From positions 372,001-436,000 of the forward strand of contig CAWCYG010000006.1 in assembly GCA_963799815.1 (NCBI GenBank): a DNA stretch of 64,000 bases. Direction: 5' to 3'. Each line of letters opens with the position of its first letter. Positions within the stretch are counted from its first letter, which is position 1. Shown piece by piece: positions 42,848 through 50,504 of the stretch. The notes beneath the pieces are model-generated. The model was not told the origin of the DNA. It made no database searches and saw nothing but the letters and a program-made list of their open reading frames with translations. The position numbers and the translations under genes were made by a program. This stretch comes from JBDTSW01 sp963799815. GTDB taxonomy: Bacteria; Actinomycetota; Thermoleophilia; Solirubrobacterales; 70-9.

Positions 42848-44431
42848 ATGCCACTGATCAGCGTCATCGGACTGACCTACGACGAGTTCGTCGACAACTA
42901 CCTGATCCCCTGGGTGCCGGTGATCCTGGTCTTCGTCATCGGCTACTTCATGTACCGCACGCTGAAGCTGATGCCCCGGACGAAGCCACAGGAGATCAGC
43001 GCCAAGTCGAAGACAGCGGTCACCTGGACTGACGTCGCCGGCGTCGAGGAGACCAAGGATGAGCTGCGGGAGGTCGTCGACTTCCTTTCGGATCCCGCCC
43101 GCTTCAAGCGTCTTGGCGCCAAAGTGCCGAAGGGGATCCTCCTGCACGGGCCTCCCGGCACCGGCAAGACCCTGCTCGCCAAGGCGGTCGCGCAGGAGTC
43201 CGGCGCGACCTTCCTGAGCCAGTCGGCCTCGTCGTTCATCGAGATGTTCGCCGGCCTCGGCGCCGCCCGCATCCGCCGGCTCTTCAAGGAGGCGCGCGAG
43301 AACGCTCCCGCGATCGTGTTCATCGACGAGCTCGACGCGGTGGGCGCCCAGCGCGGCTCGGACATCTCGGGCGAGCGCGATCAAACGCTGAACCAGCTCC
43401 TGGTGGAGATGGATGGCTTCGACGCGCGAGACAACGTCGTGGTGATGGCGGCCTCGAACCTGCTTGAGAAGCTCGACAAGGCGCTCCTGCGCCCGGGCCG
43501 CTTCGATCGCCAGGTGTTCGTGCCGCCACCCGACATGCGAGGGCGCAAGCAGATCCTCGATGTGCACACTCGCGGCAAGCCCTTGGCACAGGACGTCGAC
43601 CTCGAGCGCGTCGCCCGCCACGCCGCCGGGCTCACCGGCGCCGACCTCGCCAACCTCGCCAACGAGGCGGCGATCCTCGCTGGCCGCAACGAGCGTGACT
43701 TCATCTCCCAAGCGGACTTCGAGAACGCCTTCGAGCGGGTGGTGGCCGGCCTTCAGACCCGCAAGGTGATCACCGACCAGGAGAAGCGAGTCGTCGCCTG
43801 GCACGAGGCCGGCCATGCGCTCGTGTCCGAGTTGCTCCCAACCGTCGACAAGGTGCAGAAGGTGTCGATCGTCCCCCGGGGCAAGGCGCTCGGCTACACG
43901 CTCAACCTCCCCCAGGAGGACCGCTACCTGAAGTCGCGCCAGGAGCTGATCGACTACATGAAGGTCCTGCTCGCCGGGCGCGTCGCAGAGCAGATCACCT
44001 TCGGCCGCGTGACCACCGGCGCCGCGGACGATCTCCAGCGAGTGACCGGGATCGCCCGCTCGATGGTCTACGAGTACGGCATGGGGACGATGATCCGCTC
44101 CCACCAGGTCCCCTCGGATGACTACACGGTCTCCGAGTCCCTCCGGCAGACGCGCGACGAGGAGGTCCAGGAGATCGCTGAGGAGAGCTACCGCGGCGCG
44201 CACCGCCTGCTCACCGACCATCGCGACCTGCTGGACGAGATCGCCGAGCGGCTGCTCGAAAACGAGGTGATCGAGCGCGAGGAGATCCAGACCATCATGC
44301 AGCGCCACCGCGCGGGCGAGACGCCGGTCAGCTCGAGCGTCCATCCCGATCCTTACGCCGACGACGAGCGCCGGGTTGCCGGCTCCGCGGCGAAGGCGAT
44401 CGCCTCAGAGACGCCTGAAGACGACGCGTAG
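42848..44431 (+). CDS. ftsH: FtsH-like AAA+ zinc metalloprotease with one TM
   Basis: A 527-residue membrane protease. Only a short N-terminus with one TM (about 20-38) precedes the AAA domain, whereas classical FtsH has two TMs flanking a periplasmic domain. Walker A is GPPGTGKTL (101-109), the pore loop FIEMFAGLG, Walker B IVFIDELDAV, and the SRH includes RPGRFDRQV. The zinc site is HEAGH (319-323) with an Asp in TGAADDLQRVTG. The acidic tail ends in ASETPEDD. It may be a paralogue of a standard FtsH elsewhere in the genome. Confidence 0.92.
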   Translation: MPLISVIGLTYDEFVDNYLIPWVPVILVFVIGYFMYRTLKLMPRTKPQEISAKSKTAVTWTDVAGVEETKDELREVVDFLSDPARFKRLGAKVPKGILLHGPPGTGKTLLAKAVAQESGATFLSQSASSFIEMFAGLGAARIRRLFKEARENAPAIVFIDELDAVGAQRGSDISGERDQTLNQLLVEMDGFDARDNVVVMAASNLLEKLDKALLRPGRFDRQVFVPPPDMRGRKQILDVHTRGKPLAQDVDLERVARHAAGLTGADLANLANEAAILAGRNERDFISQADFENAFERVVAGLQTRKVITDQEKRVVAWHEAGHALVSELLPTVDKVQKVSIVPRGKALGYTLNLPQEDRYLKSRQELIDYMKVLLAGRVAEQITFGRVTTGAADDLQRVTGIARSMVYEYGMGTMIRSHQVPSDDYTVSESLRQTRDEEVQEIAEESYRGAHRLLTDHRDLLDEIAERLLENEVIEREEIQTIMQRHRAGETPVSSSVHPDPYADDERRVAGSAAKAIASETPEDDA

Positions 44432-44443
44432 ACTCGGGCGCCG

Positions 44444-44854
44444 ATGTTCGGCGCGCTCGATCACGTGGGAATCGCCGTCTCCGACTTGGACGCGGCCTTG
44501 AGGCTCTACGAGGATGAGTTCTCGATGGAGCTCGTCCATCGCGAGACGCTCACCGAGCAGGGCGTGGAAGCGGTGCTGCTCGACGTCGGCGACTCGCACG
44601 TCGAGCTGCTGGCGGCGACCGGCCCCGAGACGCCGGTGGGCAAATTCGTCGCCGCTCGTGGCGAGGGCCTCCACCACGTCGCGTACCGAGTGGGTGACAT
44701 CGACGCCACGCTCGAGGCGCTCCGAGGCAGTGGCATTCGGCTGATCGATGAGCAGGCCCGGGTCGGGATCCGCCGCAGCCGCATCGCCTTCCTGCACCCA
44801 AAGTCGACCGGCGGGGTGTTGACCGAGATCGTCGAGCCGGCGGCGGGACACTGA
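44444..44854 (+). CDS. mce: Methylmalonyl-CoA epimerase
   Basis: A 136-residue vicinal-oxygen-chelate protein. LDHVGIAVSDLDAALRLYED opens the domain; metal ligands are His in this motif, His in GEGLHHVAYRV and Glu in LTEIVEP. Members interconvert R- and S-methylmalonyl-CoA in propionate metabolism. It starts 12 bases after ftsH and is followed closely by a small gene. Confidence 0.9.
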   Translation: MFGALDHVGIAVSDLDAALRLYEDEFSMELVHRETLTEQGVEAVLLDVGDSHVELLAATGPETPVGKFVAARGEGLHHVAYRVGDIDATLEALRGSGIRLIDEQARVGIRRSRIAFLHPKSTGGVLTEIVEPAAGH

Positions 44855-44876
44855 TACTTCGAGCGAGGAGGACGAG

Positions 44877-45101
44877 ATGGCGGACACCAAGAAGGTCGAG
44901 ATCGGGTTTGGCATCGGCCAGGCGCTGCAGGTGAAGCTGACCGACTCAGAGCTCGCCGACCTGCGCAAGGCGGTCGAGGAAGGGAACGGCTGGTACGACG
45001 TGAAAACCCAGGAATCGACCGTGGCACTGAACCTCGCCACCGTCGTCTTCCTGCGAGTGGACGACGGGCCACACGCGATCGGCTTCTCAGGCGCGTCCTA
45101 A
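44877..45101 (+). CDS. Small conserved hypothetical protein
   Basis: A 74-residue protein with a strong ribosome-binding site (GAGGAGGA, 44865-44872) 4 bases before the ATG. The pattern beta-helix-beta-beta (KKVEIGFGIGQALQVKL, DLRKAVEEGNGWYDV, TVALNLATVVFLRVD) is reminiscent of the small actinobacterial DUF3107-type proteins, but I cannot confirm this. No TM. Probably the last gene of the ftsH-mce transcript. Confidence 0.75.
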   Translation: MADTKKVEIGFGIGQALQVKLTDSELADLRKAVEEGNGWYDVKTQESTVALNLATVVFLRVDDGPHAIGFSGAS

Positions 45102-45187
45102 CGACCCCGCCACCGTGGAAGGCGAGCAGGTTCCGCAGCGCGGTCGAGCCGCAGTGGTTGCCCGGATATGCCGATAGCCCGGCACCT

Positions 45188-45219
45188 GGGTTGCCGCCTC
45201 GTTCATGAGGCGGCAACCC
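45188..45219. terminator. 13-bp perfect hairpin between convergent genes
   Basis: GGGTTGCCGCCTC pairs perfectly with GAGGCGGCAACCC around loop GTTCAT. It lies in the 133-base region between the small plus-strand gene and the M28 peptidase stop. No long T-tract is present, but the strength and convergent placement favour a bidirectional terminator. The rest of the gap shows nothing clear. Confidence 0.7.
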
Positions 45220-45234
45220 TAGTGACGGTTCGCC

Positions 45235-46782
45235 CTAGCGGACGGCGGAGCCGTCCAGCTCGCGCACCGGTCCGCTGCTGGTCTTGAGCACGGCCGGCTC
45301 GGGCCTCGGGATGAACTTCAGGTTGCTCCCGAAGTGCACGACCGAGTGCGCCACGGCATCGGACATCTCGCCCAGCGCCCGCTGGGAGACGTTGTCGATG
45401 TCGTCGCAGGCCTGGTGGTAGCAGGGGTCGAATGCCTCGCCCTCCGTACCCCCATAGACGGCCTGCTGCGCCTCGGTCTTGATCTCCTCGGCGCCCGTGA
45501 ACAGGCCGCCGGCGGGAATATCGACCGCGATGAACGGCCCATAGTCCGAGCGACCGTCGAACGCGGTCTGGCCCGACGCCAGGTCGTTGCGCTCGAAGTG
45601 GCGCTCGAAGACCCGCTCGATCGTGTCAGAGCCCTCGGGTCCCTCGTCCTCGAACTTCGACCCGTTGCCGTCATAGATGAATCGCGCGAAGTTCGGCGAT
45701 CCGATCATGTCGAAGTTGAGGTAGAGCGCGATCCTCAGGTACTCCTCCTCGGTCAGCTGCTCGATGAAGTAGGTCGAGCCGTCGAGACCGGTCTCCTCTG
45801 CACCCCACCAGACGAAGCGCAGCTTGTTCTCCGGCTCGATCCCGTGCTTGGAGATCTGCTCCGCGACCTCGAGCAGGCCGGCCGAGCCGCTGCCGTTGTC
45901 GTTGATCCCGGGACCCTCGTCGACGCTGTCGAGATGGGCGCCGGCCATGACCACGTTGTCCGGGTCGCCACCTGGCGACTCGGCGATCACGTTGTCGGTC
46001 GAACGCTCCTCGCTGCGTGTCTCCGTCGCGATGTGGACAGTGACCCCTGTCGGGCCATTATCAGTGACGCCGTTCGCGAGCTCCTCGCCAAGCGCAAAGC
46101 TCGTATCGACGACTGGGATCGCGGCATTCGGGCCGCCGAGCGTGCTGAAGATGACGTCCGTGCGACCAGTCTGCCCCTCATTGAAGAGGACGGCGCCGAC
46201 TGCGCCCGCAGCGGCAGCGTTGTCCACCTTGACGCGGAAGTCGCAAGTGCCACGCTGCAGCAGCGCAATCTTGCCGGTGACGTCGACGGAGTCGAAGTCC
46301 TCCGGCTCGCAGCCGCTCGTGGACGTGCTCGGCTGCGCACCGGGAGGCAGAACCAGGTCCACGGCCACCAGCTCGGCGGTGACGTCTCCCGTGCCCGAGA
46401 ACTCAGACGTCGCGAAGTCCACGTTCTCCTCGTACTCGGTCGGGGTGGGATTCGTCCGCTCGAAGACGGTGTCTGCGTCCTGGAAGAAGACGAAGAAATC
46501 GAACGCCTGGCGGGCCACGGTCCAGCCGGCGCGCTCGAGACGCCGCTCCACGTAGTTCGCGGAACGGTCATGCCCGGGGAAACCGGATGCGCGGTTGCCG
46601 TCGCTGCGGTCGGCGATCGCCTGCAGACGCTCGAGGTGGTGCGTAACACCCCGCGCCGTCACTCCGTCTTGGACGATCTGCGTGTCGCTTGGCCCCGAAC
46701 CGGGGCCGGCGATCCCACCTTGGGCGCCAACGCCAACCAGCGCTGCCGCGGCGAGCGCCACGGCGGCGAGCTTCCTCTTCAA
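45235..46782 (-). CDS. Secreted M28-family metallopeptidase with PA domain
   Basis: A 515-residue exported aminopeptidase. I choose TTG 46782 because AGGAGGT (46791-46797) lies 8 bases upstream and it yields a standard signal peptide (MKRKLAAVALAAAALVG). A protease-associated domain spans about 125-240 (GKIALLQRGTCDFRVKV). The zinc ligands are all present: MAGAHLDSVDEG, GINDNGSGSAG, GAEETGLDGS, LNFDMIGSPN and the late His in CYHQACDD. It is the active counterpart of the ligand-free M28-like protein at 7.4 kb. Confidence 0.9.
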   Translation of the reverse strand: MKRKLAAVALAAAALVGVGAQGGIAGPGSGPSDTQIVQDGVTARGVTHHLERLQAIADRSDGNRASGFPGHDRSANYVERRLERAGWTVARQAFDFFVFFQDADTVFERTNPTPTEYEENVDFATSEFSGTGDVTAELVAVDLVLPPGAQPSTSTSGCEPEDFDSVDVTGKIALLQRGTCDFRVKVDNAAAAGAVGAVLFNEGQTGRTDVIFSTLGGPNAAIPVVDTSFALGEELANGVTDNGPTGVTVHIATETRSEERSTDNVIAESPGGDPDNVVMAGAHLDSVDEGPGINDNGSGSAGLLEVAEQISKHGIEPENKLRFVWWGAEETGLDGSTYFIEQLTEEEYLRIALYLNFDMIGSPNFARFIYDGNGSKFEDEGPEGSDTIERVFERHFERNDLASGQTAFDGRSDYGPFIAVDIPAGGLFTGAEEIKTEAQQAVYGGTEGEAFDPCYHQACDDIDNVSQRALGEMSDAVAHSVVHFGSNLKFIPRPEPAVLKTSSGPVRELDGSAVR

Positions 46783-46937
46783 GACAAAAAACCTCCTCTT
46801 CGGGCCGCCGATGGCGACGGCGCATTCCCCCCCGCCTGCCGAGCTACCCTGAAGCCCATTCAGGCTAAACCTGTCGTTTTGGCCAATGCTCGACCCGGGT
46901 AGCCCCTGTTGGTGATGGCGACGAGGAGGAGGAGACG

Positions 46938-47180
46938 ATGACGATTGTGGTGGTTGTGGGGGTCTGCATCGTCTTGGCGGTCCTCGCGTTCCTGCTGCCG
47001 AGACTCTCGCGCCATCCGCAGCGAGGCGTCGACAAGACCTACGCGGCCGGGCAGAAGGTGGCCTCGAAGGCACCGGGCAAGGCCGGCGAGTGGCTCCAGA
47101 AGCCGTTCCGCTCCTCGCGCAAGGCCGCCAACAAGAGCGCGGCGAAGGGCCGCGAGGGTCGTTCGAAGACGCCCGTCTGA
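46938..47180 (+). CDS. Small one-TM hypothetical protein
   Basis: An 80-residue protein behind GGAGGAGGAGACG. An N-terminal TM (about 2-21, VVVVGVCIVLAVLAFLLP) is followed by a basic, Lys/Ala-rich cytoplasmic tail (about pI 11). No family recognised. The 155-base divergent region before it contains a 6-bp inverted repeat CCTGAA-GCCCA-TTCAGG at 46848-46864. Confidence 0.7.
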   Translation: MTIVVVVGVCIVLAVLAFLLPRLSRHPQRGVDKTYAAGQKVASKAPGKAGEWLQKPFRSSRKAANKSAAKGREGRSKTPV

Positions 47181-47216
47181 GCCGCCGCCCGGTCGAGCGG
47201 CGCTGAGGCCTGGGGG

Positions 47217-48053
47217 ATGCGCGTCGCGCTGCTCTCAAACCCCGAGTCCGGCTCGGGCGCCGCGGACGAAGTAGGCGCGGCGTTACGTCGCCACGGCGCG
47301 GAGGTATCGAGCTTCGCGCTCGACGAGATCGACGAGGCGGCCGCTTCGAGCCCGGAGCGGGTGGTCGTTGCCGGCGGCGATGGCTCGCTCGGCTGTGGGG
47401 CCGCCGCCGCAGCCCGCGCGGCGGTGCCACTGGCGGTCATTCCCGTCGGGACGGCAAACGACTTCGCGCGCGCCATGGCGCTTCCCGACGATCTCGAGGA
47501 GGCCGCACGACTGGCCGCGAAAGGCACGCGGACCCGCCCGGTGGAGGTCGCATGGATGGGCTCGCGACCATTCCTCAACGTCGCCAGCTTCGGGCTCCCA
47601 CCCGCGGCGGCTGTGCACGCGCACGGCTGGAAGGGGGTCCTCGGCCGAGCGGCCTACGCGTTCGGTGCGCTGCGTGCCGGAATGAGCTCGGACCCAATTC
47701 CATGCCGGGTTCAGTGCGACGCGCGGCCGCTCTACGAAGGTGATGCGTGGCAGGTGACCGTCGCTGCGTCAGGGGCCTTCGGCGGGGGAGCGGAGGTCGA
47801 CACCGAGCACAACGACGGGCTGCTCGACGTCGTCATCTTCGAGGCTGGGTCACGAGCGGCGCTCCCCCTGCGCGCCTACGGCCTCCGTCGCGGCACCGTG
47901 GAGACCCAGCGTGGAGTCCACACATGCCGGGCGAAGACGGTCGAGTTGGAGGTTGCGGACGGCACCCCCTTCAACGTCGACGGGGAAGTCGTGACGGCCG
48001 GCCCGGTGGGGTTTGAGGCGAGGCGCGGCGTGACCGAGCTCGTGGTCGGCTGA
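47217..48053 (+). CDS. Diacylglycerol/lipid kinase family protein
   Basis: A 278-residue DAGK-catalytic-domain protein. The ATP site has SNPESGSGAA near the N-terminus, VVVAGGDGSLG (GGDGS) and VIPVGTANDFARAM. The C-terminal beta domain contains SGAFGGGAEVDTEHNDGLLDVVIF and FNVDGE. It probably phosphorylates diacylglycerol or a related lipid at the membrane face. The start ATG follows TGGGGG. The PAP2 phosphatase gene just downstream could reverse such phosphorylation. Confidence 0.9.
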   Translation: MRVALLSNPESGSGAADEVGAALRRHGAEVSSFALDEIDEAAASSPERVVVAGGDGSLGCGAAAAARAAVPLAVIPVGTANDFARAMALPDDLEEAARLAAKGTRTRPVEVAWMGSRPFLNVASFGLPPAAAVHAHGWKGVLGRAAYAFGALRAGMSSDPIPCRVQCDARPLYEGDAWQVTVAASGAFGGGAEVDTEHNDGLLDVVIFEAGSRAALPLRAYGLRRGTVETQRGVHTCRAKTVELEVADGTPFNVDGEVVTAGPVGFEARRGVTELVVG

Positions 48054-48073
48054 GGGCCGCCTATCCTGCTCGC

Positions 48074-48856
48074 GTGCTGTTCAGACACAAACAAGCGAGA
48101 CCGGGGCCCTGGCGGCGCCAGGAACCTCGCCGATTGCGGCTGCAACCGCCATGGCTGCGAGCGCGAAGCGAGGCCAAGCGCCAGCGCCACCCCCTCCTCC
48201 GCGCGGCGGGGGACGCGGATCAGGCACTCCTGCGGACCCTGCGCACGCGCGGGCATCAACCGCCGATCGAGGCGCTCATGAAGGGCTTTGGGGCCATCGG
48301 CGAGCTCGGCGCGATCTGGACCGCGATCGGGACCACCGGTGCGCTCGTCGACAGCTCGCGGCGCCGGCGGTGGGCGATCGCGGCGGCGGTCGCGCCCGTG
48401 GCGATCAACCTGAACTACGTCGTCAAGGTCGCGATCGGGCGGGAGCGCCCCCTGATTGAGGGTCACCCCGCCCTCGCCAAGGCGCCATCGAAGCTCTCCT
48501 TCCCCTCCGCCCACGCGACCTCCTCGCTGGCGGCCGCAACGGCTCTGGGGCGGGTCCAGCCCCGCGCGCGGCCCCCGCTCTACGCGCTCGCGGGGGCAAT
48601 CTGTCTCAGCCGCCCATACCTGGGAATGCACTACCCGTCCGACGTGCTCGCGGGTGCCGTCCTGGGGGCCGTGCTCGGAGCGCTCGTCCCGGGCGTTGGT
48701 GACCAAGGGACCGCACGACGCCTGGTCGAGCTCGCCGACCATCATCGCGAAGAGCCATCCGCCCGTCCGGCCCAGGGTGCCAACGGTGCCGGCCCTGCTG
48801 CCGACGCGGCTGTTGCCGAGGACGAGGAAGCGGCACCGGCAGGGCCCTCCAACTAG
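48074..48856 (+). CDS. PAP2-superfamily phosphatase
   Basis: A 260-residue membrane phosphatase. The three PAP2 motifs are KVAIGRERP, FPSAHATSS (PSxH) and SRPYLGMHYPSDV. TM segments lie at about 75-92, 103-122, 160-180 and 190-210. The first 60 residues are Arg-rich and may indicate a start downstream of GTG 48074; the tail of about 50 residues is hydrophilic. It likely dephosphorylates a lipid phosphate or pyrophosphate. Its stop shares one base with the ychF start (TAGTG). Confidence 0.88.
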   Translation: MLFRHKQARPGPWRRQEPRRLRLQPPWLRARSEAKRQRHPLLRAAGDADQALLRTLRTRGHQPPIEALMKGFGAIGELGAIWTAIGTTGALVDSSRRRRWAIAAAVAPVAINLNYVVKVAIGRERPLIEGHPALAKAPSKLSFPSAHATSSLAAATALGRVQPRARPPLYALAGAICLSRPYLGMHYPSDVLAGAVLGAVLGALVPGVGDQGTARRLVELADHHREEPSARPAQGANGAGPAADAAVAEDEEAAPAGPSN

Positions 48857-49932
48857 TGAAGATCGGCATCGTCGGCCTGCCGAACGCGGGCAAGTCGACG
48901 CTCTTCAACGCGCTGACGGCCGCAAGCGCCCCGACCGGCGCGTATCCGTTCACGACGATCGATCCCAACGTCGCCGTGGTCGCCGTTCCCGACGAGCGGC
49001 TCGAGCGCATCGCCGAGACCGTCGGATCGTCGTCACTGGTCCCCGAGACGATTGAGTTCCACGACATCGCCGGGCTGGTCCCCGGTGCCTCCACCGGTGA
49101 AGGGCTCGGCAACCGCTTCCTGGGGGCGATCCGCGAGACCGACGCCATCTGCCATGTCGTGCGCGCTCACGATGCGGCCGGGGTCCCTCATCCCGAAGGC
49201 CGGGTCGACGCCCTCGCCGACATCGAGCTGATCGAGACCGAGCTCTTGGCCGCCGATCTCGAGCAGGCGGAGCGCCGTCTGGAACGAGTGACGAGGGAGG
49301 CGCGCTCCCTCGAGAAGGAGGCGGTTGCCGAGCGCGAGTGGCTCAGCGAGGTGGTCGACGCGCTCGGAGGCGGTCGGCCCGTGCGCGAGGTGCCGGCGCC
49401 GCGGGGAGCCGATGATGCGCCGCGGCGACTTCACGCGCTCACGTCGAAGCCGGTCCTCTACGTCGTCAACGTCACCGAGGGAAGCGACGTGATCCCCGAG
49501 GAGGTGAAGGCGCACGCGCGCCGCGAGGGAGCGGTCGCCGTGGCCACGAGCGCCCGTATCGAGGCCGAGCTCGGGGAGCTCGACGAGGACAGTGAGGCCG
49601 CCACGATGCGGGCGGAGCTGGGCGTCGCAGAGAGCGGCCTCGAGCGCGTGATCCACGCCGCGTGGGAGCTGCTCGAGCTGATCACGATCTTCACGGCCGA
49701 CGCGGGCAAGGAGGCCACGGCCCGCAGCCTGCGCCGCGGCTCCAGCGCCTGGGAGGCGGCCGCCAAGGTCCACACCGACATCCAGGCTCGCTTTGTGCGC
49801 GCCGAGGTGATCGGCTGGCGGCAGCTCGTCGACGCCGGCGGCTACAACGGAGCGCGTGAGGCGGGCCTCCTGCGTACCGAGGGACGCGACTACGTGATGG
49901 CCGACGGCGAGGTGCTGACGGTCAAGGTCTAG
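48856..49932 (+). CDS. ychF: Redox-regulated ATPase YchF (OLA1 family)
   Basis: A 358-residue Obg-family P-loop protein. G1 is GLPNAGKSTLFNAL, G2/G3 include YPFTTIDPNVAVV and FHDIAGLVPGAS, and the base-specificity loop reads NVTEGSD (NxxE), the ATP-preferring form instead of NKxD. A coiled-coil (about 125-175) and a C-terminal TGS domain (about 275-355, FTADAGKEATARSLRRGS) complete it. The start is GTG 48856. It binds ribosomes in other bacteria. Confidence 0.95.
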   Translation: MKIGIVGLPNAGKSTLFNALTAASAPTGAYPFTTIDPNVAVVAVPDERLERIAETVGSSSLVPETIEFHDIAGLVPGASTGEGLGNRFLGAIRETDAICHVVRAHDAAGVPHPEGRVDALADIELIETELLAADLEQAERRLERVTREARSLEKEAVAEREWLSEVVDALGGGRPVREVPAPRGADDAPRRLHALTSKPVLYVVNVTEGSDVIPEEVKAHARREGAVAVATSARIEAELGELDEDSEAATMRAELGVAESGLERVIHAAWELLELITIFTADAGKEATARSLRRGSSAWEAAAKVHTDIQARFVRAEVIGWRQLVDAGGYNGAREAGLLRTEGRDYVMADGEVLTVKV

Positions 49933-50058
49933 GCGCGGCGAGGGACAACAAACAACTGGCAATGAAGGCGGCGAGGGCGGAGGTCGTCGCGCCGCCGCTT
50001 CGGGCGTCCGCGAGCCCACTGCGCTGGGGCGCGGATCCCCGCAGATCACTCCACTCTT

Positions 50059-50093
50059 GGCGCAGCGGTCCCGCGGAACGGGACTGGCGCGCC
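50059..50093. repeat. Palindromic repeat, copy B
   Basis: GGCGCA-GCG-GTCCCG-CGGAA-CGGGAC-TGG-CGCGCC. It is the same architecture as copy A at 18180, with identical inner arms. Confidence 0.65.
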
Positions 50094-50119
50094 ACGACCA
50101 AGGAGGACCGGATCGGCAT

Positions 50120-50154
50120 GGCACACGAGTCCCGCCATGCGGGACCGACGCGCC
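50120..50154. repeat. Palindromic repeat, copy C
   Basis: GGCACA-CGA-GTCCCG-CCATG-CGGGAC-CGA-CGCGCC, 26 bases after copy B. Beyond its 3' end it also pairs with copy B: GGACTGGCGCG (50081-50091) is the reverse complement of CGCGCCAGTCC (50149-50159), so B and C could fold together. Confidence 0.65.
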
Positions 50155-50313
50155 AGTCCGGCAGGATGGCTGCGGACCACACCGACCTCCTCGCTCCTTC
50201 ACTGCCGTCCTCCCGCGTCCGGCCTCCGAGCACGCTGAGCGGAGCGGACTTGCCCACGAGCGCCACGCCCTGGGCGGAAGTTGAGCGCTCTTATGGAAAC
50301 CTTCCGCGCGCCT

Positions 50314-50341
50314 TTGTGTTTTACTTACCGATTGCTAACAC
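50314..50341 (+). promoter_or_regulatory. Putative promoter of the riboswitch-M23 transcript
   Basis: TTGTGT (50314-50319), 16 bases, TAACAC (50336-50341), with TGC just before the -10 as an extended element. The predicted start would fall at about 50348, directly at the 5' end of the riboswitch. The local AT-rich stretch is unusual for this window. Confidence 0.55.
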
Positions 50342-50485
50342 TTGCCGAGTCTCGGGCGTCCATCCAAAAAGCCCGGGAGCGGGGGAACCAAAGGGGCCAT
50401 TCGAGGCCTCAGGGGCGAATCAGGCCAGGAGCGGTCTGTAGCGCAGCTCTTTCAGCGCGAGCCCGACAGCTAACCCCGTAGGCCC
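50340..50485 (+). ncRNA. Cyclic di-AMP riboswitch (ydaO-yuaA type)
   Basis: The conserved blocks appear in order: TGCCGAGTC (50343), GCGGGGGAACCAA (50379), GGGGCGAATC (50412) and the hallmark 3' block CCCGACAGCTAACCCCGTAGGC (50462-50483). GCC at the 5' end pairs with GGC at the 3' end as P1. In Actinobacteria this class precedes cell-wall hydrolases and turns expression off when c-di-AMP is high. Here it leads into the M23 peptidase TTG start 20 bases later. Confidence 0.88.
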
Positions 50486-50504
50486 GAGAAAGAGGAGCGC
50501 CCCC

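Larger units (their letters stand above)
49933..50339. other. Non-coding region with palindromic repeats
   Basis: No convincing gene is seen. A hairpin GGCGGCG/CGCCGCC (49967-49996, 16-base loop) may terminate ychF. Two copies of the palindromic repeat follow, then about 160 bases without recognised structure, then a promoter. A 159-codon open frame (49962-50441) exists, but it runs through both the repeats and the riboswitch and has no family features. Confidence 0.6.

Noticed and set aside
50059..50154. CRISPR-like array
   Set aside because: Only two copies with 26 bases between them, each a palindrome with variable loop; no cas genes nearby.
49962..50441. 159-codon open frame on the plus strand
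   Set aside because: It crosses two palindromic repeats, a promoter and most of the riboswitch, has no family features and low-complexity composition; best explained as chance in GC-rich DNA.
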